Counted from the stretch's first letter, positions 47,210 through 57,217 are shown. The stretch: 64,000 nt of DNA from Pseudomonas hydrolytica (GCF_021495345.1 NZ_CP099397.1:4781001-4845000), one strand, 5' to 3'. The notes: a model not told the origin generated them from the letters alone. Numbers and translations are program-made.

Positions 47210-47249
47210 CACCACCGCTTCTTCCTTTTTTCGGTGTTCAAACGCAAAC

Positions 47250-47283
47250 GGCCTCTCGCCTCCGTGGGGAGGCGAGAGGCCGC
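47250..47283 (-). terminator. Strong hairpin terminator of the gene at 47304
   Basis: A perfect 15-bp stem, CGGCCTCTCGCCTCC with its complement, and a 4-base loop (GTGG). On the minus strand it is followed by T-rich GTTTGCGTTTG. It lies 20 bp past the stop of the small secreted-protein gene and upstream of the transporter gene, so it insulates the two. Confidence 0.85.
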
Positions 47284-47303
47284 GACGAACCGATTACAGC
47301 GAA

Positions 47304-47642
47304 TCAGTCTTGCTTGTAGCCGCTGCTGGTGCAGCCCAGGCAGCGCACGAAGGCTTCGCGCCCCGGCTCGACCACCAGCGACTGGGCTGCCTCGCCGACA
47401 TTGCCGCCCAGCGCGGTGAACGGCAGGCTGACGATGAAGGCCGCGGCACCGAGGGCGGTAGCGCCGATCAGCAGCGGGCGGGCGATGACCAGGTCGCCGA
47501 ACATGGCGTAGCCCTTGGGCGCCTCGACGGTGTAGAGCGGGTCGCCGCTGGCGTTCTGCTGAACCACTTCCGCCTGAGCCGGCAGCGCCAGCAGGCCAGA
47601 GGTCAGCGCCAGGACAGCAGCGGTGGTGCGGAACGGTTTCAT
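47304..47642 (-). CDS. Small exported hypothetical protein with CxxC tail
   Basis: A 112-residue protein with a signal peptide (about 1-25, ending LPAQA), one later hydrophobic stretch (about 58-80, [21 protein letters not shown]) and a C-terminal [15 protein letters not shown] that contains CxxC. I do not recognise the family, though similar proteins are common in Pseudomonas. Start at 47642 chosen because the signal peptide begins there; it has its own terminator. Confidence 0.8.
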   Translation of the reverse strand: MKPFRTTAAVLALTSGLLALPAQAEVVQQNASGDPLYTVEAPKGYAMFGDLVIARPLLIGATALGAAAFIVSLPFTALGGNVGEAAQSLVVEPGREAFVRCLGCTSSGYKQD

Positions 47643-47718
47643 GGATCGATCCTTCAGGTTTTTCGGGAAAGTGCCAGTAACTATAACAGCGCATTGGTAA
47701 TTGTCAGCGTGACGGACG

Positions 47719-48297
47719 TCAATCGCCATGAAAGGCGTATTCCGGCTTTTTCGGCACGTAGGGGCGGAAGAACGTCAGCATGGCGGCCAGATCGGCTTTC
47801 TCGTCACCGGTCGGCTGGAAGGTCGGACCGATCACTACACGCCGGTTCTGGTAATCCAGCGCGCCCAGCACGATGGGTACGCCGGCGCCCAGAGCGATAT
47901 GGTAGAAGCCCATTTTCCAGCGCTCGACCTTCTTGCGTGTGCCTTCCGGCGACAGCACCAGGATGAACTGGTCGTGCTCGCGAAAGGCCTGCACGGCCTG
48001 TTCGACGGTATTGAGCTGGCGATCGCGACGGATCGGGATGCCGCCCCAGCTGCGCATCAGGCCAGCGAAGGGCCAGCGAAAGATGCTGTGCTTGCCGAAC
48101 CAGCGTGCGTTCAGGCGCAGCACGAACTTCAGCGCGATGAAGATCACGAAGTCCCAGTTGGAGGTATGGTGGGCGCCGATGGCGACGAACTTGTCGAGCT
48201 TCGGCAGCTCGCCCTCGATTCGCCAGCCCATGAGTGTCAGCACGCTGCGCCCCAGCCATTCGGCGGCCGGATTGCGAGGCAGGTAGTTACCGGACAT
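47719..48297 (-). CDS. Lysophospholipid/glycerophosphate-type acyltransferase
   Basis: A 192-residue PlsC-like acyltransferase. The catalytic HxxxxD motif is HHTSNWD, and the glycerophosphate-binding motif is [14 protein letters not shown]. There are no strong membrane helices, so it is probably peripheral. Expected to acylate a lysophospholipid or related lipid; the exact acceptor is unknown. It follows mutM by 78 bp on the same strand. Confidence 0.9.
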   Translation of the reverse strand: MSGNYLPRNPAAEWLGRSVLTLMGWRIEGELPKLDKFVAIGAHHTSNWDFVIFIALKFVLRLNARWFGKHSIFRWPFAGLMRSWGGIPIRRDRQLNTVEQAVQAFREHDQFILVLSPEGTRKKVERWKMGFYHIALGAGVPIVLGALDYQNRRVVIGPTFQPTGDEKADLAAMLTFFRPYVPKKPEYAFHGD

Positions 48298-48375
48298 CGA
48301 TCAAACCTCGGTATTTTCTTGTTTTTATGCCGGAGTGCGGGCAACCCGCCCTGAGGGTCGCCCGTCAGCCGTTTT

Positions 48376-49188
48376 TCAACGTTGACACTTGGGACAGTAC
48401 ACACTCGCCCGCTGCCCCAGCTTGACCTCACGCAGCGTAGTGCCGCAGACCTTGCAGAACTCGCCGCCGCGGCCGTAGGCGAACAGCTCCTGCTGGAAGT
48501 AGCCGGGCTGGCCATCGCCGCCGACGAAGTCGCGCAGCGTGGTGCCGCCACGCTCGATGGCATGGGCGAGGATGCGCTTGATCTCCTCGGCCAGGCGCAG
48601 GTAGCGCGCCCGCGAGATCGACCCGGCTTCGCGGCGCGGATCGATGCCGGCCGCGAACAACGCCTCGGTCGCATAGATATTGCCCACCCCCACCACCACC
48701 GCGTTGTCCATGATGAAGGGCTTGACCGCCATGCTGCGGCCGCGCGAGAGCTGGAACAGCCGCTCGCCATCGAACAGGCCGCCCAGGGGTTCAGGGCCGA
48801 GCCGGGCGAGCAGTTCGTGACGCAGCGGGTCCTCGCACCACAGCAGCGCGCCGAAGCGCCGCGGATCGGTGTAGCGCAGGGCCAGGCCGGACTCCAGTTC
48901 GATATCCACATGCTCGTGCTTGGCCGCGACCAGGCCGCACTCGACCAGGCGCAAGCTGCCGGACATGCCCAGATGGCCGATCAGGCTACCGGCCTCGGCC
49001 TTGATCAGCAGGTACTTGGCGCGGCGTTCGACGCACTCGATGCGTTGGCCGGACAGACGCACGTCCAGGTCCTCGGGAATCGGCCAGCGCAGGCGGCGCT
49101 CGCGCACGATCACGCGGCTGACGCGCTGCCCTTCGAGATAGGGGGCGATACCGCGGCGGGTGGTTTCGACTTCAGGTAGTTCGGGCAT
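48376..49188 (-). CDS. mutM: Formamidopyrimidine-DNA glycosylase
   Basis: Base-excision repair enzyme that removes 8-oxoguanine and formamidopyrimidines and nicks the strand. The 270-residue product starts [12 protein letters not shown] after Met (catalytic Pro2 and Glu3) and ends in a zinc finger [21 protein letters not shown] (in parts; four Cys ligands). Start at 49188 leaves Pro at position 2, as the mechanism requires; the upstream ATG at 49206 would not. Confidence 0.98.
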   Translation of the reverse strand: MPELPEVETTRRGIAPYLEGQRVSRVIVRERRLRWPIPEDLDVRLSGQRIECVERRAKYLLIKAEAGSLIGHLGMSGSLRLVECGLVAAKHEHVDIELESGLALRYTDPRRFGALLWCEDPLRHELLARLGPEPLGGLFDGERLFQLSRGRSMAVKPFIMDNAVVVGVGNIYATEALFAAGIDPRREAGSISRARYLRLAEEIKRILAHAIERGGTTLRDFVGGDGQPGYFQQELFAYGRGGEFCKVCGTTLREVKLGQRASVYCPKCQR

Positions 49189-49291
49189 GAGGGGTACGAC
49201 AGGCAAAAACAGCGGTGCGCCACCTTAGCAGGAGCGGGGTGCGCGACGGTAGGGGGCGCACGGCCCGGGCGGCCCCGCGAAACCCTGGTAT

Positions 49292-50158
49292 CTACAGCAC
49301 CGCCAGATCGCGAATGCTCTCGCGCAGGTTTTCGAAGTCGTAGCCCGACAGGCCGACGTACTCGAGGATCGGCTGCTCGATGCACTGCCACTCCAGGTCC
49401 ACCGCCTGCCCGCCGAGTACGCGGTGGGTTTCGCAGATGTGCTCGGCCATCTTGAGTATCGCCAGCAGGGTCTTGAGCTGCGCATCGCGGCCGGACTCGT
49501 CGCTGAAGATCGCCCAGGCGTTGTGGTGGTTGGCGATCACCTCGCACAGGTGCTCGGGCAGACGCCAGGAGCGCGCGGTGAAATACCCCACCACCGCGTG
49601 GTTGGTATTGAGCAGACGGTTTTCCGTATCGACCACCCTGAGCACGTCGCCGGTGCTGGCATAGGCCTCCTCCAGCACCTCCATGTAATTGGCGAAGCGC
49701 TTGAGCATCAGCGGAATGCCGCAATTGTGGAACAGTCCCAGGCTGTAGGCCTCGTCCGGGGAGTGGTAGCCGATGCGCTTGGCCAGGGTCAGGCAGGTCA
49801 TGGCCACGTCCTGGGCGCTGTCCCAGAAGCGGTTGAGCACCAGAATGGCCTCGTCGGTCAGCTCGCCCTTGATCGACTGCGCATTGATCAGGTTGATCAC
49901 CGTATGGCAGCCCAGCAGATTCACCGCCTGCTGGATCGAGGCGATGCGGTTGGCCAGGCCGAAATGCGCCGAGTTGACGATCTTCAGCAGCGCGCCGGAA
50001 AGGCCGGGGTCCTGGCTGATCAGCCGGGCGATGGCCTTCAGATCCGGGCTGGGCATGACCTGCTCCATCTGCAGATCGACCATGATCTGCGGCTGCGGCG
50101 GCACGCTGATGCCTTGCAGGGCTTGCTGGATCTGCTCGGCGGAAAGTTCGTAGGCCAT
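49292..50158 (-). CDS. HDOD domain protein
   Basis: A 288-residue cytosolic protein with an HDOD domain (about 15-210): PSPDLKAIARLISQDPGLSGALLKIVNSA (in parts), LLGCHTVINLINAQS and GLFHNCGIPLM. HDOD proteins resemble HD phosphohydrolases without full metal sites and are linked to signalling, motility or stress. No kinase or GGDEF domain is attached. Start at 50158 (MAYELSAEQI) chosen for its agreement with the domain boundary. It is divergent from rlmI. Confidence 0.9.
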   Translation of the reverse strand: MAYELSAEQIQQALQGISVPPQPQIMVDLQMEQVMPSPDLKAIARLISQDPGLSGALLKIVNSAHFGLANRIASIQQAVNLLGCHTVINLINAQSIKGELTDEAILVLNRFWDSAQDVAMTCLTLAKRIGYHSPDEAYSLGLFHNCGIPLMLKRFANYMEVLEEAYASTGDVLRVVDTENRLLNTNHAVVGYFTARSWRLPEHLCEVIANHHNAWAIFSDESGRDAQLKTLLAILKMAEHICETHRVLGGQAVDLEWQCIEQPILEYVGLSGYDFENLRESIRDLAVL

Positions 50159-50293
50159 GGGACGACTGCGGGAAGTGAGAAAAGGCCCACAGTTTAGCCA
50201 ATGGCCACCATCCCCCGCAGCCGACTTTTGTAACCGCCTGGCGGCCGCGCAACCGGCTATAATCCCGCTCTTTTTCCCGCGGAGCCCGAACCC

Positions 50294-51493
50294 ATGTCTT
50301 CCCTGCCCAGCCTGCGCCTGAAAGCCAACGCCGACCGACGCCTGCGCGCCGGCCATCTGTGGGTCTACAGCAACGAGATCGATGTGGCCGCTACGCCGCT
50401 GCACGGTTTTGCCGCTGGCGACCAGGCCCTACTCGAAGCGGCCGGCGGCAAGCCGCTGGGCATCGTTGCCATGAGCCCGAACAACCTGATCTGCGCCCGC
50501 CTGCTGTCGCGTGACGTCAAGCACGTGCTGGACAAGTCGCTGCTGGTGCATCGCCTCAACGTCGCCCTGAGCCTGCGCGAGCGCCTGTTCGACAAGCCCT
50601 GCTACCGCCTGGTGTATGGCGACTCCGACCTGCTGCCGGGTCTGGTGGTCGACCGTTTCTTCGACATCCTAGTGGTGCAGCTGGCCTCGGCCACCATGGA
50701 GGCGCACAAGGACGACGTGCTCGCCGCGCTGATCCAGGTGCTCAAGCCCAGCGGCATCCTGTTCAAGAACGACTCCAGCGCGCGCGACGCCGAAGGCCTC
50801 GAGCGCTACGTGGAAACCGCCTACGGCCAGGTGCCGGAGTGGGTCGCCCTGGAAGAGAACGGCGTGAAGTTCGAAGCGCCGGTGATCGAAGGGCAGAAAA
50901 CCGGCTGGTTCTACGATCACCGCATGAACCGCGCGCGCCTGGCGCCCTACGTCAAGGGCAAGCGCGTGCTCGACCTGTTCAGCTACATCGGCGGCTGGGG
51001 CGTGCAGGCGGCGGCGTTCGGCGCCAGCGAAGTGTTCTGCGTGGACGCCTCCGGCTTCGCCCTCGACGGCGTGGAGCGCAACGCCACGCTCAATGGCTTC
51101 GCCGAAAGGGTCACCTGCGTGGAAGGCGACGTGTTCGCCGCCTTGCGTGAGCTGAAATCCGCCGAAGAGCGCTTCGACGTGGTGATCGCCGATCCACCCG
51201 CCTTCATCAAGCGCAAGAAGGACATCAAGAACGGCGAGGCCGCCTACCGCCGCCTCAACGAAACCGCCATGCGCCTGCTCAACAAGGACGGCATCCTGGT
51301 CAGCGCCAGCTGCTCCATGCACCTGGAGGAGGACAACCTGCAGAACATCCTGCTGACCAGCGCACGCCATCTGGATCGCAACATCCAGCTGCTCGAGCGC
51401 GGCGCCCAGGGCCCGGATCACCCGGTACACCCGGCCATCGCCGAGACGCGCTATATCAAGAGCCTGACCGTACGCCTGCTGCCGAACAGCTGA
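50294..51493 (+). CDS. rlmI: Class I SAM rRNA methyltransferase, RlmI-like
   Basis: A 399-residue cytosine-C5 rRNA methyltransferase of the RlmI/YccW type (m5C1962 of 23S rRNA in E. coli). An N-terminal PUA domain (about 1-75, LRAGHLWVYSNEID) precedes the methyltransferase with VLDLFSYIGGWGVQAAAFGA and catalytic motif DPPAFIKRKKD, then a late SCSMHL. Function assigned by family. Confidence 0.93.
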   Translation: MSSLPSLRLKANADRRLRAGHLWVYSNEIDVAATPLHGFAAGDQALLEAAGGKPLGIVAMSPNNLICARLLSRDVKHVLDKSLLVHRLNVALSLRERLFDKPCYRLVYGDSDLLPGLVVDRFFDILVVQLASATMEAHKDDVLAALIQVLKPSGILFKNDSSARDAEGLERYVETAYGQVPEWVALEENGVKFEAPVIEGQKTGWFYDHRMNRARLAPYVKGKRVLDLFSYIGGWGVQAAAFGASEVFCVDASGFALDGVERNATLNGFAERVTCVEGDVFAALRELKSAEERFDVVIADPPAFIKRKKDIKNGEAAYRRLNETAMRLLNKDGILVSASCSMHLEEDNLQNILLTSARHLDRNIQLLERGAQGPDHPVHPAIAETRYIKSLTVRLLPNS

Positions 51494-51549
51494 GCAATGC
51501 GACCTGAGGTGGGATAGCGGCGCATAACCCACCGAGACAGAGGCAGCAG

Positions 51550-51613
51550 GTAGCCCGGATGAAATCCGGGAACGGTCTGCCCGAGACACTGCCCCGGATT
51601 GTATCCGGGCTAC
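51550..51613. repeat. GTAGCCCGGAT repeat pair, inverted
   Basis: GTAGCCCGGATGAAATCCGGG at 51550-51570 (21 bp, given as GTAGCCCGGAT plus ATCCGGG arms) and the mirror unit at 51593-51613 ending ATCCGGGCTAC. Third locus of this family in the window; it lies downstream of rlmI. Confidence 0.7.
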
Positions 51614-51678
51614 GGTCTGGTGGCGGGTCGCGGCGCAACGGCCATGTGATCGGCAACCGCGCCCGCCCCAGGCTCGGG

Positions 51679-51705
51679 CGACACGCACCAGCCCAGTGCG
51701 TGTCG
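51679..51705 (+). terminator. Perfect 10-bp hairpin upstream of the ABC operon
   Basis: CGACACGCAC (51679-51688) pairs with GTGCGTGTCG (51696-51705) around a 7-base loop. It could terminate rlmI transcripts or be a protein-binding palindrome for the importer operon; no U-run follows. Confidence 0.45.
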
Positions 51706-51944
51706 TCAGGTGCCTTCCGTCTTCCCGCCTGTTACTTCCTTCCACACCCACTCTGCACACCTGCCCAGGCTGAACTAGGCTTCATCCAGCGAAACAGAGC
51801 GCCAGCGACCCACCCGGGTCGTCTGGCTTGCTTATTGCTTTTGGCTATTTACATAACGAACGGCCTACACGATAGGGCCGCATCGATTCAGGATGTTGGA
51901 GCCGGCCACGAGCTGGCTCCAGATTGCGGGTGATGGGGAGGACT

Positions 51945-53063
<1,119 letters not shown>

Positions 53064-53085
53064 TAGAAGCAAATGGAGCACAGCA

Positions 53086-54159
53086 ATGGCTAGATCACTG
53101 ACTACCAGCGTTTCCACCTTCGCCCTGGTGGCGGCACTGGGACTCACCGCGAGCACTGCAACGGCCCAGGACAGCCTCACCGTGGTGTCCTGGGGCGGCG
53201 CCTATGGCGCGGCGCAGAAGAAGCATGTCATCGACCCCTATCAGAAGGAAACCGGGGTCAAGGTGCTGTTCGAGGACTACTCCGGCGGCGTCGCCGAGAT
53301 CAAGGCACAGGTCGAGTCGGGCAACATCCAGTGGGACGTGGTCGACTTCGAGGTGATCGACCTCGAGCGCGCCTGCTCCGAAGGCCTGCTGGAAAGCCTC
53401 GACCACAGCGCCCTGCCGCCCGGCATCGACGGCACCCCGGCCGCGCAGGACTTCATCCCCGAAGCCCTGGCCAGCGAGTGCGCGGTGGGCAATATCGTCT
53501 GGTCGGTGGTGTTCGCCTACAACCAGAACACCATCGGCGGCACCAAGGCTGCCAGCATTCAGGACTTCTTCGACACCAGCAAGATTCCCGGCAAGCGCGC
53601 CATGCGCAAGCGCCCGCAGGTGAACATGGAGTGGGCGCTGCTGGCCGATGGCGTGGCGCCCGCCGAAGTCTACGAGGTGCTCGCCACCCCCGAAGGCCAG
53701 CAGCGCGCCTTCGACAAGCTGGCCAGCATCAAGAAGGACATCGTCTGGTTCGACTCCTGGTCGCAGGCGCCGCAGCTGCTCAATGACGGCGGCGCCGTGC
53801 TGGTGCAGTCGGCCAACGGCCGCTTCTACGACGCCATCGTGCAGGAGAAGAAACCCTTCGAGATCGTCTGGGACGGCCACGTCTACGACCTCGACGCCTG
53901 GGCCATCGTCAAGGGCTCGAAGAAGAAGGACCTGGCCATGGAGTTCATCAAGTACGCCACCGGCTCCAAGCCGCTGGCCGGCATGCCGGACGTGGCCTAC
54001 GGCCCGACCCGCAAGTCGTCCATGCCGCTGGCCGACCAGAGCGCGACCCCGCACCTGCCCACCGCCCACCTGGACAAAGGCATCCAGGCCGGCTCGGAGT
54101 TCTGGGCCGACTACGGCGAATCGCTGGGCGAGAAGTTCAACGAGTGGCTGTTGAAGTAA
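53086..54159 (+). CDS. Periplasmic substrate-binding protein, PotD-like
   Basis: A 357-residue secreted binding protein with a signal peptide (about 1-25, ending TATAQ) and the type-2 periplasmic-binding fold of the spermidine/putrescine family (LTVVSWGGAYGAAQKKHVI, YNQNTIGGTKAASIQDFFD, DGHVYDLDAWAIVKGSKKK). The WGGAY start places it in the PotD/opine-binding group, so exact substrate is open. It lies 22 bp after the ATPase gene and is followed by a strong hairpin. Confidence 0.9.
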   Translation: MARSLTTSVSTFALVAALGLTASTATAQDSLTVVSWGGAYGAAQKKHVIDPYQKETGVKVLFEDYSGGVAEIKAQVESGNIQWDVVDFEVIDLERACSEGLLESLDHSALPPGIDGTPAAQDFIPEALASECAVGNIVWSVVFAYNQNTIGGTKAASIQDFFDTSKIPGKRAMRKRPQVNMEWALLADGVAPAEVYEVLATPEGQQRAFDKLASIKKDIVWFDSWSQAPQLLNDGGAVLVQSANGRFYDAIVQEKKPFEIVWDGHVYDLDAWAIVKGSKKKDLAMEFIKYATGSKPLAGMPDVAYGPTRKSSMPLADQSATPHLPTAHLDKGIQAGSEFWADYGESLGEKFNEWLLK

Positions 54160-54168
54160 AGGCCATCG

Positions 54169-54199
54169 GCTCCCCTCTCCCACTTGTGGGAGAGGGAGC
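54169..54199. repeat. Hairpin repeat between binding-protein and permease genes
   Basis: GCTCCC-C-TCTCCCAC pairs with GTGGGAGAGGGAGC over a very short loop, starting 10 bp after the binding-protein stop. CTCTCCCACTTGTGGGAGAG-type units are familiar dispersed repeats in pseudomonads. In this position it could protect the upstream mRNA and reduce permease expression, the usual pattern for binding-protein importers. Confidence 0.7.
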
Positions 54200-54242
54200 T
54201 ATTTAGGGGCTCGCTGTACGCCCTGCTTTTCGGAGTAACACC

Positions 54243-55478
54243 TTGTCATCGCTCACCACCAGCGAAGCCGGCCAAGCCGCCAGTGCCCGCCGCAAGAAGC
54301 GCCTCACCGCCTTCCTGTTCGTGGCGCCGCTGCTGCTGTTCATCCTCGTCACCTTCGTCGCCCCCATCGGCAGCATGCTGTGGCGCAGCGTGTATCACCC
54401 GACGGTGGCCGAGCTGATCCCCCTGACCCTGGCCGAACTGGAGCGCTGGGACGATCACAAGCAGTTGCCGGACGAACGCACGCTGAGCGTGTTCGTCAGC
54501 GAACTGCACGCCCTCGACAAGCAGCGCCTGTCCGGCAAGCTGTCCGAGGAGTTCAACCGCGCCTTCACCGGCATGTCCAGCGTGGTCAAATCCACCGCAC
54601 GGCGCATCGGCCGGATGGATGCCGAAGCATTGTCGAGCCAGGGCGTCGAGACCCTGCTCGAGAGCCACCGCAACTGGAGCCGCCCCGAGCTGTGGTACGC
54701 CATCGAACGTGCCGGCAAGGTCTACACCTACGACTACTACCTGACCGCCCTGGACCTGGAGCTGCATCCCGATGAAGGCATCCAGGTGCGCCAGGACACG
54801 CAGATCTATCTGCAGCTGTACTCCAAGACCCTGAACATGGCGCTGGTCATCACCCTGCTCTGCGCCCTGCTCGGCTACCCGCTGGCCTATTACCTGGCCG
54901 GCCTGCCGTCGAATCGCGCCAACCTGCTGCTGGTGCTGGTACTGCTGCCGTTCTGGACCTCACTGCTGGTGCGCACCACCTCATGGATCGCGCTGCTGCA
55001 GACCAACGGCGTGATCAATTCCACGCTCATGGGCATCGGCCTGATCAGCCAGCCCTTCGAGATGCTCTACACCTCGTTCGCCACCGTGGTGGCGATGACC
55101 CACATCCTGCTGCCGTTCATGATCCTGCCGCTGTACAGCGTGATGCGCGGCATCGACCCCAGCTACCTGCGCGCCGCCCTGAGCCTGGGCGACAAGCCGA
55201 TCCCGGCCTTCGCCCGCATCTACTTCCCCATGACCCTGCCCGGCCTCAGCGCCGGAGCGCTCCTGGTGTTCATCATCTCGGTGGGCTACTACATCACCCC
55301 GGCGCTGGTGGGCGGCACGGACGGGCAGATGATCAGCAACATCATCGCCTTCCACATGCAGCGCTCGAACAACTGGGAGCTGGCCGCCGCACTGGGCTCG
55401 CTGCTGCTGGGGCTGATCCTGCTGCTGTACTGGGTCTACGACCGCTTCGTTGGCGCCAGCAATATCAAGTTGGGATGA
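54243..55478 (+). CDS. ABC transporter permease (PotB-like) with extra domain, TTG start
   Basis: A 411-residue inner-membrane permease, about 120 residues longer than usual PotB proteins. After helix 1 (about 23-45) comes an insert (about 50-190) of charged, helical sequence, then the core BPD_transp_1 domain with five further helices and the EAA-type loop (YLRAALSLGDKPIPAFARIYFP). The start is TTG at 54243, nine bases after GGAG; no ATG fits. It is followed by the second permease gene after 7 bp. Confidence 0.88.
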   Translation: MSSLTTSEAGQAASARRKKRLTAFLFVAPLLLFILVTFVAPIGSMLWRSVYHPTVAELIPLTLAELERWDDHKQLPDERTLSVFVSELHALDKQRLSGKLSEEFNRAFTGMSSVVKSTARRIGRMDAEALSSQGVETLLESHRNWSRPELWYAIERAGKVYTYDYYLTALDLELHPDEGIQVRQDTQIYLQLYSKTLNMALVITLLCALLGYPLAYYLAGLPSNRANLLLVLVLLPFWTSLLVRTTSWIALLQTNGVINSTLMGIGLISQPFEMLYTSFATVVAMTHILLPFMILPLYSVMRGIDPSYLRAALSLGDKPIPAFARIYFPMTLPGLSAGALLVFIISVGYYITPALVGGTDGQMISNIIAFHMQRSNNWELAAALGSLLLGLILLLYWVYDRFVGASNIKLG

Positions 55479-55485
55479 CGAGACG

Positions 55486-56340
55486 ATGAAGATCCCCGCC
55501 TACTACGGTTTCTGGCACCACCTCGGCAACTGGCTGCTCAAGGTCAGTTCCTGGCTGGTGCTGCTGTTTCTGATCCTGCCGATCCTGGTGATCGTGCCGC
55601 TGTCGTTCAATGCCGAGCCGTTCTTCAGCTTCACCGAAGGCATGCTCACGCTGGACCCGGAGGCCTACTCGCTGCGCTGGTATCGGGAGATTCTCAACGA
55701 CCCGAAATGGATCCTGGCGATCAAGAACAGCTTCGTCATCGGCATCTTCGCCACCGTCCTGGCCACGGTGCTCGGCACCTGCGCCGCGGTGGGCCTGGCG
55801 CGCGACGACATGCCGTATCGCCGCTTCATCACCGCCCTGCTGCTGTCGCCGATGATCGTGCCCCTGATCATCACCGCCGCCGGCATGTTCTTCTTCTACT
55901 CCAACCTCGGCCTGGCCGGCAGCTACCTGGGGGTGATCCTCGCCCACGCCGCGCTCGGCACGCCCTTCGTGATCATCACCGTCACCGCCACGCTCACCGG
56001 CTTCGACTACAGCCTGGCGCGCGCCGCCCTGAACCTGGGCGCCACACCGCTGCGGGTGTTCTTCGACATCATCATGCCGCTGATCCGCCCCGGGGTGATC
56101 AGCGGCGCGCTGTTCGCCTTCATCACCTCGTTCGACGAGGTGGTGGTGATCCTGTTCATGGCCGGCCCGCAGCAGCGCACCATTCCGCGGCAGATGTTCT
56201 CGGGCCTGCGCGAGCAGATCAACCCGAGCATCCTGGCCATCGCCACCCTGCTGATTCTGGTGTCCATCGCGCTCTTGGTAACCATCGAACTGCTGCGCCG
56301 CCGCGCCGAACGCCTGCGCGGCATCGAAATTCCGACCTGA
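55486..56340 (+). CDS. ABC transporter permease (PotC-like)
   Basis: A 284-residue permease with six predicted helices and the EAA loop LARAALNLGATPLRVFFDIIMPLIRPG (in parts), pairing with the preceding permease. FDEVVVILFMAGPQQRTIPRQMF is a hallmark of the polyamine/opine class. Last gene of the importer operon; a GC-rich hairpin follows. Confidence 0.93.
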   Translation: MKIPAYYGFWHHLGNWLLKVSSWLVLLFLILPILVIVPLSFNAEPFFSFTEGMLTLDPEAYSLRWYREILNDPKWILAIKNSFVIGIFATVLATVLGTCAAVGLARDDMPYRRFITALLLSPMIVPLIITAAGMFFFYSNLGLAGSYLGVILAHAALGTPFVIITVTATLTGFDYSLARAALNLGATPLRVFFDIIMPLIRPGVISGALFAFITSFDEVVVILFMAGPQQRTIPRQMFSGLREQINPSILAIATLLILVSIALLVTIELLRRRAERLRGIEIPT

Positions 56341-56344
56341 TGCC

Positions 56345-56360
56345 CCGCCCCGCAGGGCGG
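56345..56360. terminator. Short GC hairpin between convergent genes
   Basis: CCGCCC (56345-56350), loop CGCA, GGGCGG (56355-56360), between the permease stop and the cutinase stop. It lacks a U-run; possible bidirectional terminator. Confidence 0.4.
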
Positions 56361-56374
56361 AGCATCCCGCGCCG

Positions 56375-57217
56375 CTAGAACCCGCGGCGCTCCACCGACC
56401 ACAGCAGGCTGCTGCACAGGCTGCACAAGGTGCCGTAGAAGGTGCCGCGTGCACTCTGGTCGTCCATCAGCTGGAAGCGGAACCAGGCGGTGCTGGGGCC
56501 GCGGTAGGCACCGCCGTCGCCGACCGGCTCGAAGTGGCTGACGTAACGCCGCTCACCCCAGAACACCGGCACGTTGGCGCGCAAGTAGACCGGCTGGGCG
56601 TTGAGGTAGGGAATGGCGATGGTGTCGCCACCACCGGACATCAGAAACATCGGCCCCTGCTGGCGACGCTGCGAGGCGCTGTCGTGCCCCAGGCCGATGG
56701 TGTAGGGCTGGATCGGCGCCGTGGTGCGCACCCGGGTGTCCTGCCCGGCCATGATCGAACCGCCGCCGCCCTGGGAATGCCCGGAGGTACCGACTCGCCC
56801 GGTATTGAGCTTGCCGGCGTAGGTGCCGTAGGGGTTGTCGTTCTCCCGCACCAGATAGTCCAGGCAGGCCAGCATTTCCCGGCCCGTGCCGGCGTTGGAG
56901 GTTTCCGCCGCCGCCACCACGAAGCCGTGGCTGGCCCAGTGCGACAGCAGCCCGGCATAGGTCGACGGCCCGGTACCGGTGCCATTGCCCCAGAGAATCA
57001 CCGGATGGCGCACGCCGCCCTGCCCCAGGTTGCTGGGCCGGTAGATGCGACAGCTTGGCCCCTCGCTCTGGTTACTGGTGGCGTACGGACCACTGCGGTC
57101 GAAATTGGCTACGGCCGGAAATGGCGCTCCCGGCGTATCCGGCAGGGGAGCGGCCAAGGCGGTGGAGCAGACCAGCAGGCAGGCGGCCGCCAGGCCACCG
57201 AGTTTCAAGTCGAGCAT
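56375..57217 (-). CDS. Secreted cutinase/polyester hydrolase of the P. mendocina type
   Basis: A 280-residue secreted esterase. The signal peptide is residues 1-22 (mature start APLPDTPGAPFP). The triad is Ser148 (GHSQGG), Asp198 (GGGDTI) and His228 (YVSHFEP), i.e. 126, 176 and 206 in the mature enzyme, the numbering known for P. mendocina cutinase, whose sequence it follows almost throughout as far as I recall. It hydrolyses cutin and short-chain esters; the P. mendocina enzyme is also known to attack PET. A C-terminal CSLC pair is present. Start at 57217 leads directly into the signal peptide. It is a natural type II secretion cargo. Confidence 0.95.
   Translation of the reverse strand: MLDLKLGGLAAACLLVCSTALAAPLPDTPGAPFPAVANFDRSGPYATSNQSEGPSCRIYRPSNLGQGGVRHPVILWGNGTGTGPSTYAGLLSHWASHGFVVAAAETSNAGTGREMLACLDYLVRENDNPYGTYAGKLNTGRVGTSGHSQGGGGSIMAGQDTRVRTTAPIQPYTIGLGHDSASQRRQQGPMFLMSGGGDTIAIPYLNAQPVYLRANVPVFWGERRYVSHFEPVGDGGAYRGPSTAWFRFQLMDDQSARGTFYGTLCSLCSSLLWSVERRGF

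Larger units (their letters stand above)
51494..51944 (+). other. 451-bp gap before the ABC importer operon
   Basis: No gene is supported here. It holds a GTAGCCCGGAT repeat pair (51550-51613), a perfect hairpin (51679-51705) and an A/T-rich stretch about 90-115 bp before the ATP-binding protein gene, where TTGCTT (51828-51833) and CATAAC (51852-51857), 18 bp apart, could be a weak promoter. The ribosome site GGGGAGGA precedes the ATG at 51945. Confidence 0.5.

Noticed and set aside
48336-48365. Imperfect hairpin after mutM
   Set aside because: One mismatch in a 10-bp stem and an A-rich rather than T-rich follow-up on the transcribed strand; too weak to call a terminator.
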